The notes: generated from the letters alone by a model not told the origin. 6,002 nucleotides of DNA from Methylocystaceae bacterium (GCA_003152255.1 PLZT01000568.1:15621-21622); one strand, 5' to 3'. Shown: positions 1-5,768, numbered from the stretch's first letter. Made by a program: numbers and translations.

Positions 1-1575
1 CAGATGTCGCCGATGTCGGCCGAGGCCACCGTCGTGCGCAACTATCTCGACTGGATCCTGTCGATCCCGTGGGGCAAGCGCTCCAAGGTCAAGAAGGATC
101 TCGTGCAGGCGCAGGAGGTGCTCGACGCGGATCACTTCGGACTCGATAAGGTCAAGGAGCGGATTCTCGAATATCTCGCGGTGCAGACCCGCGCCAACAA
201 GCTCGCGGGGCCGATCCTGTGCCTCGTCGGGCCGCCCGGCGTCGGCAAGACCTCGCTCGGCAAGTCCATCGCCAAGGCGACCGGGCGCGAATTCGTGCGC
301 ATGTCGCTCGGCGGCGTGCGCGACGAAGCGGAAATCCGCGGCCATCGGCGCACCTATATCGGCTCCATGCCCGGCAAGATCATTCAGTCGATGCGCAAGG
401 CCAAGACCGCGAACCCGCTGTTCCTGCTCGACGAGATCGACAAGATGGGCATGGACTTCCGCGGCGATCCGTCGTCGGCGCTGCTGGAGGTGCTTGATCC
501 CGAGCAGAACGCTTCGTTCAACGACCATTACCTCGAGGTCGATTACGACCTCTCCAATGTGATGTTCGTGACGACGGCGAATACGCTCAACATTCCGGCG
601 CCGCTGATGGACCGCATGGAGATCATCCGCATCGCCGGCTACACCGAGGACGAAAAGGCGGAGATCGCCCGCGCGCATCTCATCCCCAACGCCGTCAAGA
701 AGCATGGACTGGCGCCCAAGGAGTGGCGGATCGAGGACGGCGCGCTGAAAACGCTGATCCGCCGCTACACCCGCGAGGCGGGCGTGCGCAATCTGGAGCG
801 CGAAATCTCCAATCTCGCGCGCAAGGCGGTGAAGGAAATTTTGCTCGCCAAGAAGGGCAAGCAGGTCGTCGTCACCGACGCCAACATCTCCGATTATCTC
901 GGCGTGCCGAAATATCGCTACGGCGAGGCCGAAACCGAGGATCAAATCGGCTGCGTGACGGGTCTCGCCTGGACCGAGGTGGGCGGCGAATTGCTGACCA
1001 TCGAGGGCGTGATGATGCCCGGCAAGGGACGCATGACCGTCACCGGCAATCTGCGCGACGTGATGAAGGAGTCGATTTCGGCGGCGGCGTCCTATGTGCG
1101 CTCGCGGGCCGTCGATTTCGGGCTGGAGCCGCCGCTGTTCGACCGCCGCGACATCCATGTGCACGTGCCGGAAGGCGCGACGCCCAAGGACGGCCCTTCG
1201 GCGGGCGTCGCGATGGCCACCGCCATCGTGTCCGTGATGACCGGCATTCCCGTCCATCGCGAGATCGCGATGACCGGCGAGATCACCTTGCGCGGACGCG
1301 TGCTGCCGATCGGCGGACTTAAGGAAAAGCTGCTCGCGGCGCTGCGCGGCGGTTTGAAGAAGGTGCTGATCCCGGAAGAAAACGCCAAGGATCTCGTGGA
1401 CATTCCGCAGTCGGTGAAAAACGAGCTGGAGATCGTGCCGGTCGCGCGCATGGAGGAAGTGCTCAAACACGCCCTCGTCTCGCAGCCGATTCCGATCGTC
1501 TGGAACGAGCCGCCGCCGGCCCTCACGCCGCCCGCGGCGGGCGACGACGACGTGACCGGCGTGCGCGCGCACTAA
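1..1575 (+). CDS. lon: ATP-dependent serine protease Lon, C-terminal part (5' end outside window)
   Basis: Lon is a cytoplasmic AAA+ protease that unfolds and degrades misfolded and regulatory proteins. The window opens in frame inside the gene: 524 residues remain of a usual ~800, and the N-terminal substrate-binding domain is missing. Counting from the Met codon at 4, the AAA+ module shows Walker A GPPGVGKT (76-83), Walker B FLLDEID (140-146), an arginine finger in LMDR (R204) and the sensor-2 arginine in GVRNLER (R262). The protease domain carries the catalytic dyad: Ser399 in PKDGPSAG and Lys442 in GGLKEK. All these match E. coli Lon with a constant offset of 280, so I see no insertion or frameshift up to the dyad. 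The C-terminus ends in a short Pro/Asp-rich tail (about 501-523) that E. coli Lon lacks. A strong terminator follows the stop by about 20 bases, separating it from the HU gene. Identification is certain from sequence identity. Confidence 0.98.
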   Translation, partial: QMSPMSAEATVVRNYLDWILSIPWGKRSKVKKDLVQAQEVLDADHFGLDKVKERILEYLAVQTRANKLAGPILCLVGPPGVGKTSLGKSIAKATGREFVRMSLGGVRDEAEIRGHRRTYIGSMPGKIIQSMRKAKTANPLFLLDEIDKMGMDFRGDPSSALLEVLDPEQNASFNDHYLEVDYDLSNVMFVTTANTLNIPAPLMDRMEIIRIAGYTEDEKAEIARAHLIPNAVKKHGLAPKEWRIEDGALKTLIRRYTREAGVRNLEREISNLARKAVKEILLAKKGKQVVVTDANISDYLGVPKYRYGEAETEDQIGCVTGLAWTEVGGELLTIEGVMMPGKGRMTVTGNLRDVMKESISAAASYVRSRAVDFGLEPPLFDRRDIHVHVPEGATPKDGPSAGVAMATAIVSVMTGIPVHREIAMTGEITLRGRVLPIGGLKEKLLAALRGGLKKVLIPEENAKDLVDIPQSVKNELEIVPVARMEEVLKHALVSQPIPIVWNEPPPALTPPAAGDDDVTGVRAH

Positions 1576-1596
1576 AGGCCGCGCGCTTTCATCGCG

Positions 1597-1635
1597 AGCC
1601 CCGCCAAGCCTGAACGGTCTGGCGGGGCTTTTTTT
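1597..1635 (+). terminator. Rho-independent terminator of lon
   Basis: A perfect 10-bp stem, AGCCCCGCCA (1597-1606) with TGGCGGGGCT (1620-1629), overlaps a run of seven T (1629-1635). Three more weak pairs are possible inside the loop. It begins 21 bases after the lon stop. Confidence 0.9.
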
Positions 1636-1707
1636 GACCGAAGTCGACGACGGAAAGGCCCGCGCCGCCCCGATTCACGGCGTATTTTCCGCCGGCCGCC
1701 GATATTC

Positions 1708-1729
1708 CCCCGGAAATCCGGGGATTTTT
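1708..1729 (+). terminator. Short hairpin with T tail between lon and HU gene
   Basis: CCCCGG (1708-1713) pairs with CCGGGG (1718-1723) around an AAAT loop, followed by A and five T (1725-1729). It could be a back-up terminator for lon read-through, or an upstream element of the HU promoter, whose possible -35 box begins only five bases later. The stem is only 6 bp, so function is uncertain. Confidence 0.4.
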
Positions 1730-1733
1730 GCGC

Positions 1734-1768
1734 TTGACCGCCCGCCAGCCCTTGCCTTTGCTGCAATT
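1734..1768 (+). promoter_or_regulatory. Possible HU gene promoter
   Basis: TTGACC (1734-1739) is a good -35 match for a housekeeping sigma factor. No convincing -10 follows at 17 bases (CTTTGC/TTTGCT near 1756-1762); GCAATT (1763-1768) looks better but the spacing is too long at 23. Placed mainly because the lon terminator implies that HU has its own promoter. Confidence 0.3.
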
Positions 1769-1882
1769 CGGGCTCACGTTCCCCGAACATCGAAGGCCGT
1801 CGATTCGATTCCGCCTCGCTTGTTCAAGCGAGCATGGAGGCCTCATCGGCCGGCAGTCGGTGCGAAGAAGAAGGAACAGGCC

Positions 1883-2164
1883 ATGGTCAACAAATTGGAA
1901 TTGGTCGAACACATCGCCGCCGCGACCGACACGTCAAAGGCGGCCTCCGCCGCGGCGCTCGACGCGGTGATCGAGGGAATCACCAAGGCCCTCAAAAAGG
2001 GTGAAGAAGTGCGTCTTGTGGGGTTTGGCACTTTCTCGGTCAAGAAGCGCGCCGCCGGCAAGGGGCGCAATCCCGCCACCGGCGAGGAGATCAAAATCCC
2101 CGCTTCGAAGAGCGCGCGCTTCAAATCCGGCGCGACGCTGAAAGCCGCCCTCAACAAAAAGTGA
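1883..2164 (+). CDS. hupB: HU family DNA-binding protein
   Basis: HU is a small dimeric nucleoid protein that bends DNA without strong sequence preference and supports replication, recombination and transcription. The 93-residue product is the normal HU length. It has the two N-terminal helices (about 3-40), the conserved RLVGFGTFSVKKR strand region (44-56), and the DNA-binding arm GRNPATGEEIKIPA (61-74), with the intercalating proline at P64. The C-terminal helix contains KSGATLKAALN. I chose the ATG at 1883 because MVNKLELVEHIA is the canonical HU N-terminus and an AAGGAA ribosome site lies six bases upstream; longer in-frame starts would add non-HU sequence. It sits directly downstream of lon, as in many alphaproteobacteria, but terminators on both sides suggest separate transcription. 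The HU-beta-type name hupB is by family and location; the alpha/beta distinction is loose in this group. Confidence 0.97.
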   Translation: MVNKLELVEHIAAATDTSKAASAAALDAVIEGITKALKKGEEVRLVGFGTFSVKKRAAGKGRNPATGEEIKIPASKSARFKSGATLKAALNKK

Positions 2165-2205
2165 GCGCGAAAGACGGTTGGCGCGCCCGCCTCGGCCGCG
2201 CGGTT

Positions 2206-2244
2206 TTCCGCCGCCGGGGGCTCTGGCTCTCGGCGGAATTTTTT
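2206..2244 (+). terminator. Rho-independent terminator of the HU gene
   Basis: TTCCGCCG (2206-2213) pairs with CGGCGGAA (2231-2238) around a 17-base loop, followed immediately by six T (2239-2244). It lies about 40 bases after the HU stop codon. Confidence 0.8.
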
Positions 2245-2324
2245 CGCCGAAGCCGGGGCTTGCCTCGGGCCGGCGTGATCCCGTAAACCTCTTGGCGCGC
2301 CAAAGCTCTTGGAGCCTTCGCGCC

Positions 2325-2400
2325 GGGCGGTTAGCTCAGTTGGTAGAGCATCTCGTTTACACCGAGAGGGTCGGCGGTTCGAGCCCGTCACCGCCCACCA
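2325..2400 (+). tRNA. tRNA-Val, anticodon UAC
   Basis: This is a full 76-base cloverleaf. The acceptor arms are GGGCGGT (2325-2331) and ACCGCCC (2390-2396). The D-arm is GCTC/GAGC (2334-2337, 2346-2349). The anticodon stem TCTCG/CGAGA (2351-2355, 2363-2367) closes the loop TTTACAC, putting TAC at 2358-2360. The T-arm is GGCGG/CCGTC with loop TTCGAGC (2378-2384), and discriminator A2397 is followed by an encoded CCA (2398-2400). It reads GUA and, by wobble, other valine codons. It lies about 80 bases after the HU terminator. tRNA 3' ends are common integration sites, but I found no second copy of this 3' end later in the window. Confidence 0.98.
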
Positions 2401-2446
2401 ATAAAATCAACGGCTTAGTCTAGTTTTCCGGCTTCCTGATCCTTCC

Positions 2447-2475
2447 TATGGGGCGAATATAAGCGCCCTATAAGC
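2447..2475. promoter_or_regulatory. Imperfect palindrome and tandem TATAAGC words upstream of the cassette (operator/promoter candidate)
   Basis: TATGGGGCG (2447-2455) and CGCCCTATA (2464-2472) form an inverted repeat with one mismatch and an 8-base centre. The same stretch holds two direct copies of TATAAGC (2458-2464 and 2469-2475), 11 bases apart, about one helical turn. Either TATAAG word could act as a -10 box; no clear -35 box is visible. The block ends only three bases before the ribosome site of the leader ORF, so a bound repressor could control the whole operon. Confidence 0.45.
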
Positions 2476-2491
2476 ATCAGGAGCGCCGACC

Positions 2492-2539
2492 ATGCCCGCC
2501 AATGCGATATTTTATTTCAGCCGGGAGGGCCGCCAATGA
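2492..2539 (+). CDS. 15-residue leader ORF overlapping the initiator-like gene
   Basis: This very short frame encodes MPANAIFYFSREGRQ. It has a strong Shine-Dalgarno AGGAG (2479-2483) with an 8-base spacer, better than chance would supply, and its TGA (2537-2539) overlaps the ATG of the next gene (2536-2538) as ATGA. The next gene's own ribosome site, GGGAGG (2523-2528), lies inside this frame. The layout fits translational coupling: ribosomes finishing the leader could restart on the downstream gene. I recognise no similarity to known leader or attenuator peptides, and no run of regulatory codons is present. It may be a real micro-protein or simply a coupling device. Confidence 0.5.
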   Translation: MPANAIFYFSREGRQ

Positions 2540-3420
2540 GCGCCACCGGCCGATGGTTCCGCATCTACGAAGAAACACTCGACGATCCTCGCCTTCAGCG
2601 GCTTCCCGCTTCGCTTTTCCGCGCTTGGGTAAATCTGCTTTGCGTCGCCTCGCGCTGCGGCGGGACGTTGCCGGGAATCGAAGAAATCGCGTTCATGTTG
2701 CGATCAAGGCCTGCCGCCGTGGCGCGCCGGATCGAGGCATTAAAGGCGGCCGGGCTCATCGAAGAGAAGGACGGCGCCTTGGTCCCTACGGACTGGGAGC
2801 GCCGCCAATTCGTGAGCGCGAATGATCGCCCTTCTCCGGCTGAGCCCATGACCGCAGCCGAGCGCACCCGGCGCTGGCGTGAGAAGCGCGCCCGTGACGC
2901 GGCCGGCGTCACAGGTGACGTGACGGTGACGGCCATAGACTTAGAACCAAACCAAGAAACAAAAACACAAACCGCGCCCGAAGGCGCGAGTGCGAGCGAA
3001 GGCTTCGATGAATTTTGGCAGGCCTTCCCGTCGCGCGACGGCGACAACCCGGAGCAACCCGCGCTGGACTCCTTCCGCAAGGCTGTAGCAGCGGGAGCGG
3101 ACCCGAAGGCCATCATCTCCGGGGCCAAATCCTACGCGGTCGCCACGGCAGGCCGGGAGCGTCGCTACATCGCCAGCGCGGCCCGATGGCTGTCCGAAGG
3201 CCGCTGGAAGGGCGGATCCCAGTCGACGCTCAATCCAAATTTGGATCGTCCTATTTCGACGCCAGCGCCGGGTGTCTGGATTTCCGCGACGTCGCCGGAA
3301 TGGCGCGCCTGGTCCGAACACTGGCGCGCGACCAAGGGAAAGAGCCCGCCCGTCGACGCCAAGGGCGGCTGGCGCTTTCCGTCGCTCAACCCGCCTGAAC
3401 CGCAGCCGATGGCTGCATGA
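2536..3420 (+). CDS. Phage-type replication initiator-like protein with winged-helix domain
   Basis: The 294-residue product looks like the phage and prophage replication-initiation proteins common in alphaproteobacteria. Residues 6-45 (WFRIYEETLDDPRLQRLPAS...) resemble their N-terminal segment, and 46-92 look like a winged helix that would bind DNA. A basic stretch AAERTRRWREKRAR (107-120) and a polar linker (about 121-156) follow. The C-terminal domain (157-225) begins FDEFWQAFP and carries YIASAARWLSEGRW, typical of such proteins. The tail ends in SPEWRAWSEHWRATKGKSPP...GGWRFPS (253-283), also seen in phage relatives. By analogy it would bind an origin and recruit helicase or loader. The ATG overlaps the leader stop, with GGGAGG seven bases upstream; the next gene begins 21 bases after the stop. 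No helicase, integrase or repressor lies nearby, so the host element is unknown. The family link is from recalled resemblance, not a search. Confidence 0.7.
   Translation: MSATGRWFRIYEETLDDPRLQRLPASLFRAWVNLLCVASRCGGTLPGIEEIAFMLRSRPAAVARRIEALKAAGLIEEKDGALVPTDWERRQFVSANDRPSPAEPMTAAERTRRWREKRARDAAGVTGDVTVTAIDLEPNQETKTQTAPEGASASEGFDEFWQAFPSRDGDNPEQPALDSFRKAVAAGADPKAIISGAKSYAVATAGRERRYIASAARWLSEGRWKGGSQSTLNPNLDRPISTPAPGVWISATSPEWRAWSEHWRATKGKSPPVDAKGGWRFPSLNPPEPQPMAA
2894..2973 (+). repeat. GTGAC repeat cluster followed by A/C-rich tract inside the initiator-like gene (origin candidate)
   Basis: GTGAC occurs at 2894, 2915, 2920 and 2926, with an inverted GTCAC at 2908; GTCAC-AG-GTGAC (2908-2919) is a palindrome. 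From 2936 to 2973 the plus strand becomes strongly A/C-biased, with 25 of 38 bases A or T and no T after 2942, unlike the GC-rich coding sequence around it. The segment encodes the linker between the DNA-binding and C-terminal domains. Repeats next to an easily melted tract are the layout of an iteron origin, but the repeat unit is short, so this is a candidate only. Confidence 0.35.
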
Positions 3421-3441
3421 TCTTCAACCAAGGAGGAAAAC

Positions 3442-4119
3442 ATGAAGACGCAACCAATCTCCCGCCGCGCCCTCGCCGTCGGTCTCGCGCTGGCGCCCGT
3501 CGCCGGTCTTCCCGCGCTCGCTGGCGCGGTTTCCGCCAACGACCCTGTGTTCGCCGCGCTGGCCGAATTGCAGCGCGTGAAGGCGACCGTAGAGACTGTC
3601 GGCAAGGTGCATTCCGCCGCCGAAGAGGCAATTTTCGAGGCCCGAGCGCCGGGATTCGTCGAGTTTCAGGGGGAGCAAATCCGCAATCTCGCGCATCTCG
3701 ACGCGGTTTTCAAAACCGATGGCGCTCTCACGCGTGAGAACGTCTTGTGGACGTTCCGCAACATGCGGGCGAAGCTCCCTCCGCGCCTATCGCCAGCGGA
3801 GAAAGCCGCGCGCGATGCGACGCGGGAGGCCGAATACCGCAAGGCTCGCGCCGATCTGGAGCGCATCGTCGCGGCCGAAGACGAAGCCCGCGTGCAATCG
3901 GGTTTTGACGAAGCCGAGGCCAAATGGAACGATGCGACAAGCCGAGAGAATGAAGCCGAAGACGCGATTTTTGCCTGTGAGCCTCACACGGTCGCCGGGG
4001 CGCTGGCCCAGCTGCGCTTCGTCGCGGACCATGCGGGCAATTTCTCTGCGGACTACGTTGACACGGCCGGCGCCATCCGCCGGGCGCTCGAAGTTCTCGA
4101 AGCGAACGGGAGGGTGTGA
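3442..4119 (+). CDS. Exported helical protein of unknown function with Tat-like signal
   Basis: The 225-residue product begins MKTQPISRRALAVGLALAPV, a twin-arginine segment followed by a hydrophobic stretch (about 10-29). Cleavage sites fit after A29 (AGA) or A32 (VSA), so the mature protein probably starts near NDPVFAAL and acts outside the cytoplasm. The motif SRRALAV lacks some consensus Tat residues, so Sec export is possible. The mature part is mostly charged helix, with coiled-coil-like sequence over about 115-180 (DATREAEYRKARADLERIVAAEDEA) and a C-terminal EPHTVAGALAQLRFVADHAG segment (180-199). I recall similar 'DPIFAAIE...' hypothetical proteins with twin-arginine starts in Rhizobiales, often near phage-like genes, but know of no function. 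A very strong ribosome site AAGGAGG (3430-3436) lies five bases before the ATG, and the stop overlaps the start region of the next gene, so it belongs to the operon. Function unknown. Confidence 0.8.
   Translation: MKTQPISRRALAVGLALAPVAGLPALAGAVSANDPVFAALAELQRVKATVETVGKVHSAAEEAIFEARAPGFVEFQGEQIRNLAHLDAVFKTDGALTRENVLWTFRNMRAKLPPRLSPAEKAARDATREAEYRKARADLERIVAAEDEARVQSGFDEAEAKWNDATSRENEAEDAIFACEPHTVAGALAQLRFVADHAGNFSADYVDTAGAIRRALEVLEANGRV
4108..4114 (+). promoter_or_regulatory. Ribosome-binding site that sets the start of the CxxC protein
   Basis: GGGAGGG lies seven bases before the ATG at 4122 but only one base before the in-frame GTG at 4116. This spacing favours ATG 4122, even though GTG 4116 would give a 4-base GTGA overlap with the preceding stop. 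Confidence 0.6.
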
Positions 4120-4121
4120 CG

Positions 4122-4490
4122 ATGGCGAGGAAATTAGCATCCGCCAAACTCCCGGCCGTCGCCGGCCTGTCCTTTGTCGCCAGCCGCGACGGTAAGACCC
4201 TGCCAAAACCAATAGGCGATCAATGCGGCCGTTGCTTTTGGAATGTCACGTCGACCGGCGACCATACCCAAGATTGCGATACCGGCGTGCGCCTCGCGCT
4301 CGAATATCTCGCCTTTGAAGAGGCCGCCGTCGAGGGAGGAGGCCATTTGCAAATGATCGTTAAGGACATGCCGCGCGCGTTCACGGGCGTCGAGGTCGGC
4401 TTCCTTCAGATGGTCTCGTTTGCCGCTGGCGCCGGCGCAAAGGAAGCCCGCCGCATCTCGGCGTATTGGGATAGCTGCAAAAAGACATAG
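4122..4490 (+). CDS. Small CxxC-containing protein of unknown function
   Basis: The 122-residue product has no signal peptide and is probably cytoplasmic. It carries four cysteines: C35 and C38 in GDQCGRCFWNVT, C52 in HTQDCDTG, and C119 near the C-terminus. H48 lies close by, so a small metal-binding or redox site in residues 35-52 is possible, though the pattern is too sparse to assign. Residues 56-70 (VRLALEYLAFEEAAV) and 105-117 look helical. I recognise no family. The start at 4122 is favoured by its ribosome site; GTG 4116 would add two residues. It lies two bases after the preceding stop, so it is almost surely co-transcribed and possibly translationally coupled with the exported-protein gene. 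A stable hairpin begins immediately after its TAG. Confidence 0.75.
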   Translation: MARKLASAKLPAVAGLSFVASRDGKTLPKPIGDQCGRCFWNVTSTGDHTQDCDTGVRLALEYLAFEEAAVEGGGHLQMIVKDMPRAFTGVEVGFLQMVSFAAGAGAKEARRISAYWDSCKKT

Positions 4491-4519
4491 GGGGGGCTCG
4501 TTTCCAGAAACGACACCCC
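4491..4519 (+). terminator. Stable hairpin abutting the last stop codon of the cassette
   Basis: TCGTTT (4498-4503) pairs with AAACGA (4508-4513) around a CCAG loop. After a 2x2 internal mismatch, GGGG (4492-4495) pairs with CCCC (4516-4519). No T-run follows on either strand, so it is not a classical terminator; it could protect the mRNA 3' end or pause transcription. Confidence 0.4.
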
Positions 4520-4615
4520 GACTTCCTCGCGCGCGTGGACGGACATCTTGCGCCAGAGAATCGCCTCGCCTATTCTTTGAGCAAGCGAACGGTTGCACAA
4601 CCCGACGCCACGAAG

Positions 4616-4656
4616 CGGCCCGAGCGCGGATGTAGCGACGGGCCGTCTTTGCTTTT
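4616..4656 (+). terminator. Weak terminator-like hairpin downstream of the cassette
   Basis: CGGCCCG (4616-4622) pairs perfectly with CGGGCCG (4639-4645) around a 16-base loop, followed by the interrupted T-rich tail TCTTTGCTTTT (4646-4656). It would end the cassette transcript about 150 bases after its last gene. The long loop and broken T tract lower the confidence. Confidence 0.45.
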
Positions 4657-4664
4657 AGTCAAGG

Positions 4665-4690
4665 CAAGTGTTGCGGATTTATCACACTTG
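4665..4690. promoter_or_regulatory. Dyad CAAGTGT / ACACTTG upstream of the porin gene
   Basis: CAAGTGT (4665-4671) and ACACTTG (4684-4690) are exact reverse complements separated by 12 bases. The centre-to-centre distance is 19 bases, close to two helical turns, which fits a dimeric regulator site. It lies about 40 bases before the possible -35 box of the porin gene. The regulator is unknown. Confidence 0.35.
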
Positions 4691-4732
4691 TCCAAAAAGC
4701 AACTGGCGACTTACTCATTAGGGCGCTCTTTA

Positions 4733-4761
4733 TTCAAAAATCTACATTCCGCCGTTAGTAT
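4733..4761 (+). promoter_or_regulatory. Possible porin promoter
   Basis: TTCAAA (4733-4738) and TAGTAT (4756-4761) are separated by 17 bases and each matches the sigma-70 consensus at four of six positions. Transcription would start near 4768, giving a leader of about 60 bases before the porin ATG. Confidence 0.35.
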
Positions 4762-4829
4762 GCAATCAGTCGTTTGGGACGTTCGGGTATGCTTCACGAT
4801 CGACGATCAGACGCAGCAGGAGTTTTGCC

Positions 4830-5699
4830 ATGAAAAGGTTTCTAGTCACGGTCAGCGCGATTGCGTTGGCGCTCGCCGCCGGGTCGGCCTTCGCCGCCGA
4901 TCTTCCGTCGCGCAAGGAAGCGCCGGTCTATGTTCCGCCGCCGCCGCCCCCGCCGCTGTGGACCGGCTTCTACGCCGGTCTGAACATCGGCGGCGGCTGG
5001 GACGCCTCCAATGGCGGTCAGTCGGGCTACTCGACTTACTATGATCCGCGCTACGCGATTGGCGCGCCGATCTACACGACGGGCCGCCTCCCTGTGAATC
5101 AGGGCAACAACCTGTTCTTCCTCCCCAACGGCAATACGATCGGCAGCCAGGGCGGTGTCGTCGGCGGCGCTCAGATCGGCTACAACTTCCAGTTCAACCA
5201 GTTCGTTCTCGGCGCCGAGACCGACTTTCAGGGCACCAGCCTCAGCGGAGGCGGCAACAACTCCCCTCTAACGACGTACCCGGCCTTTTACAACAACTCG
5301 GGCGCCTTCGGCACCGGCAACAACCTGGCCGCCATCGGAGCCCTCACCGGCGCCAACGTCAGCCTGTCTTGGTTTGGCACCGTGCGCGGCCGCGTCGGCT
5401 ACCTCATTACGCCGACCTTGCTGATCTACGGCACCGGCGGCTTCGCCTATGGGCAGGTGAGCGCTTGGGGCTATAACACCACCCCCACCGGCTGGACCGC
5501 TGGCGGCGGCGTCGAGTGGCTGTTCGCCCCGCAATGGTCGGCGAAGGCCGAATATCTTTATGTCGATCTCTCCAACTGCCAAGGGAACAATGGCTGGAAC
5601 GTCGGCAACAACTTCCACCCGCAGCTTAACGTCGTGCGCGCTGGCATAAACTATCACTTCAACTGGGGCGCCCCGGCTCCGGTTCTCGCCAAGTACTGA
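4830..5699 (+). CDS. Outer-membrane beta-barrel protein (Omp25/Omp31-like porin family)
   Basis: The 289-residue product belongs to the small outer-membrane beta-barrel proteins abundant in Rhizobiales. A Sec signal peptide, MKRFLVTVSAIALALAAGSAFA, is cleaved after A22 or A23, leaving a mature start ADLPSRKEAPVYV. Seven prolines (36-42) precede the first barrel strand, LWTGFYAGLNIGGGW. Alternating strands follow, such as GGVVGGAQIGYNFQFNQFVLGAETDF (108-133), LSWFGTVRGRVGYL (179-192), LLIYGTGGFAYGQV (197-210) and WSAKAEYLYVDL (236-247). The last strand, VVRAGINYHFNWG (268-280), is rich in aromatics, but nine residues (APAPVLAKY) follow it. Loops at about 56-107 and 135-175 are Asn/Gly-rich. 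The ATG has AGGAG (4818-4822) seven bases upstream. It appears to be a single-gene unit with its own terminator. Whether it forms an open pore or is mainly structural cannot be told from sequence. Confidence 0.93.
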   Translation: MKRFLVTVSAIALALAAGSAFAADLPSRKEAPVYVPPPPPPPLWTGFYAGLNIGGGWDASNGGQSGYSTYYDPRYAIGAPIYTTGRLPVNQGNNLFFLPNGNTIGSQGGVVGGAQIGYNFQFNQFVLGAETDFQGTSLSGGGNNSPLTTYPAFYNNSGAFGTGNNLAAIGALTGANVSLSWFGTVRGRVGYLITPTLLIYGTGGFAYGQVSAWGYNTTPTGWTAGGGVEWLFAPQWSAKAEYLYVDLSNCQGNNGWNVGNNFHPQLNVVRAGINYHFNWGAPAPVLAKY

Positions 5700-5723
5700 T
5701 CGGCGGCAAGTCCATCCAAAAAG

Positions 5724-5750
5724 AAACCCGGCCTTCGCGGCCGGGTTTTT
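5724..5750 (+). terminator. Rho-independent terminator of the porin gene
   Basis: AAACCCGGCC (5724-5733) pairs with GGCCGGGTTT (5739-5748) around a TTCGC loop, ending in five T (5746-5750), 25 bases after the porin stop. The A residues before the left arm make it partly bidirectional. Confidence 0.92.
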
Positions 5751-5768
5751 CTTTATACCTTCGATGCG

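Larger units (their letters stand above)
1576..1882. other. lon-HU intergenic region
   Basis: These 307 bases hold the lon terminator (1597-1635), a second short hairpin with a T tail (1708-1729), and a possible HU promoter around 1734-1768. The frame upstream of the HU ATG is open back to 1634, but it starts inside the T-run of the lon terminator and does not resemble a protein. I see no gene here. Confidence 0.8.
4491..4829. other. Intergenic region between the cassette and the porin gene
   Basis: These 339 bases hold two hairpins (4491-4519 and 4616-4656), a dyad (4665-4690), a possible porin promoter (4733-4761) and the porin ribosome site (4818-4822). From about 4646 onward the sequence is clearly less GC-rich than the genes around it, as expected for a promoter region. 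Open frames cross it on both strands, but none has a credible start plus protein-like composition over its full length. I see no gene here. Confidence 0.7.

Noticed and set aside
1634..1882. In-frame N-terminal extension of HU
   Set aside because: It starts in the T-run of the lon terminator, is not HU-like, and the canonical HU N-terminus with a ribosome site is at 1883.
1843..2391. Minus-strand open frame starting MTGSNRRPSRCKRDALPTELT
   Set aside because: Its start is the antisense translation of the tRNA, another well-known artefact, and the rest is antisense to the HU gene.
2178..2423. Plus-strand open frame containing LAQLVEHLVYTERVGGSSPSPP
   Set aside because: This peptide is the typical artefact of translating a tRNA gene; the frame runs through tRNA-Val.
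4406..4600. Minus-strand frame with a fairly protein-like first half (SLAQRIGEAILWRKMSVHAREEVGV)
   Set aside because: It lacks a good ATG and ribosome site at its beginning, overlaps the 3' end of the CxxC gene, and its second half is antisense-like. A remnant gene cannot be fully excluded.
4535..5044. 169-codon plus-strand frame spanning the porin upstream region
   Set aside because: It overlaps the well-supported porin start in another frame, begins at GTG without a ribosome site, and its translation of the overlap is arginine-rich shadow sequence.
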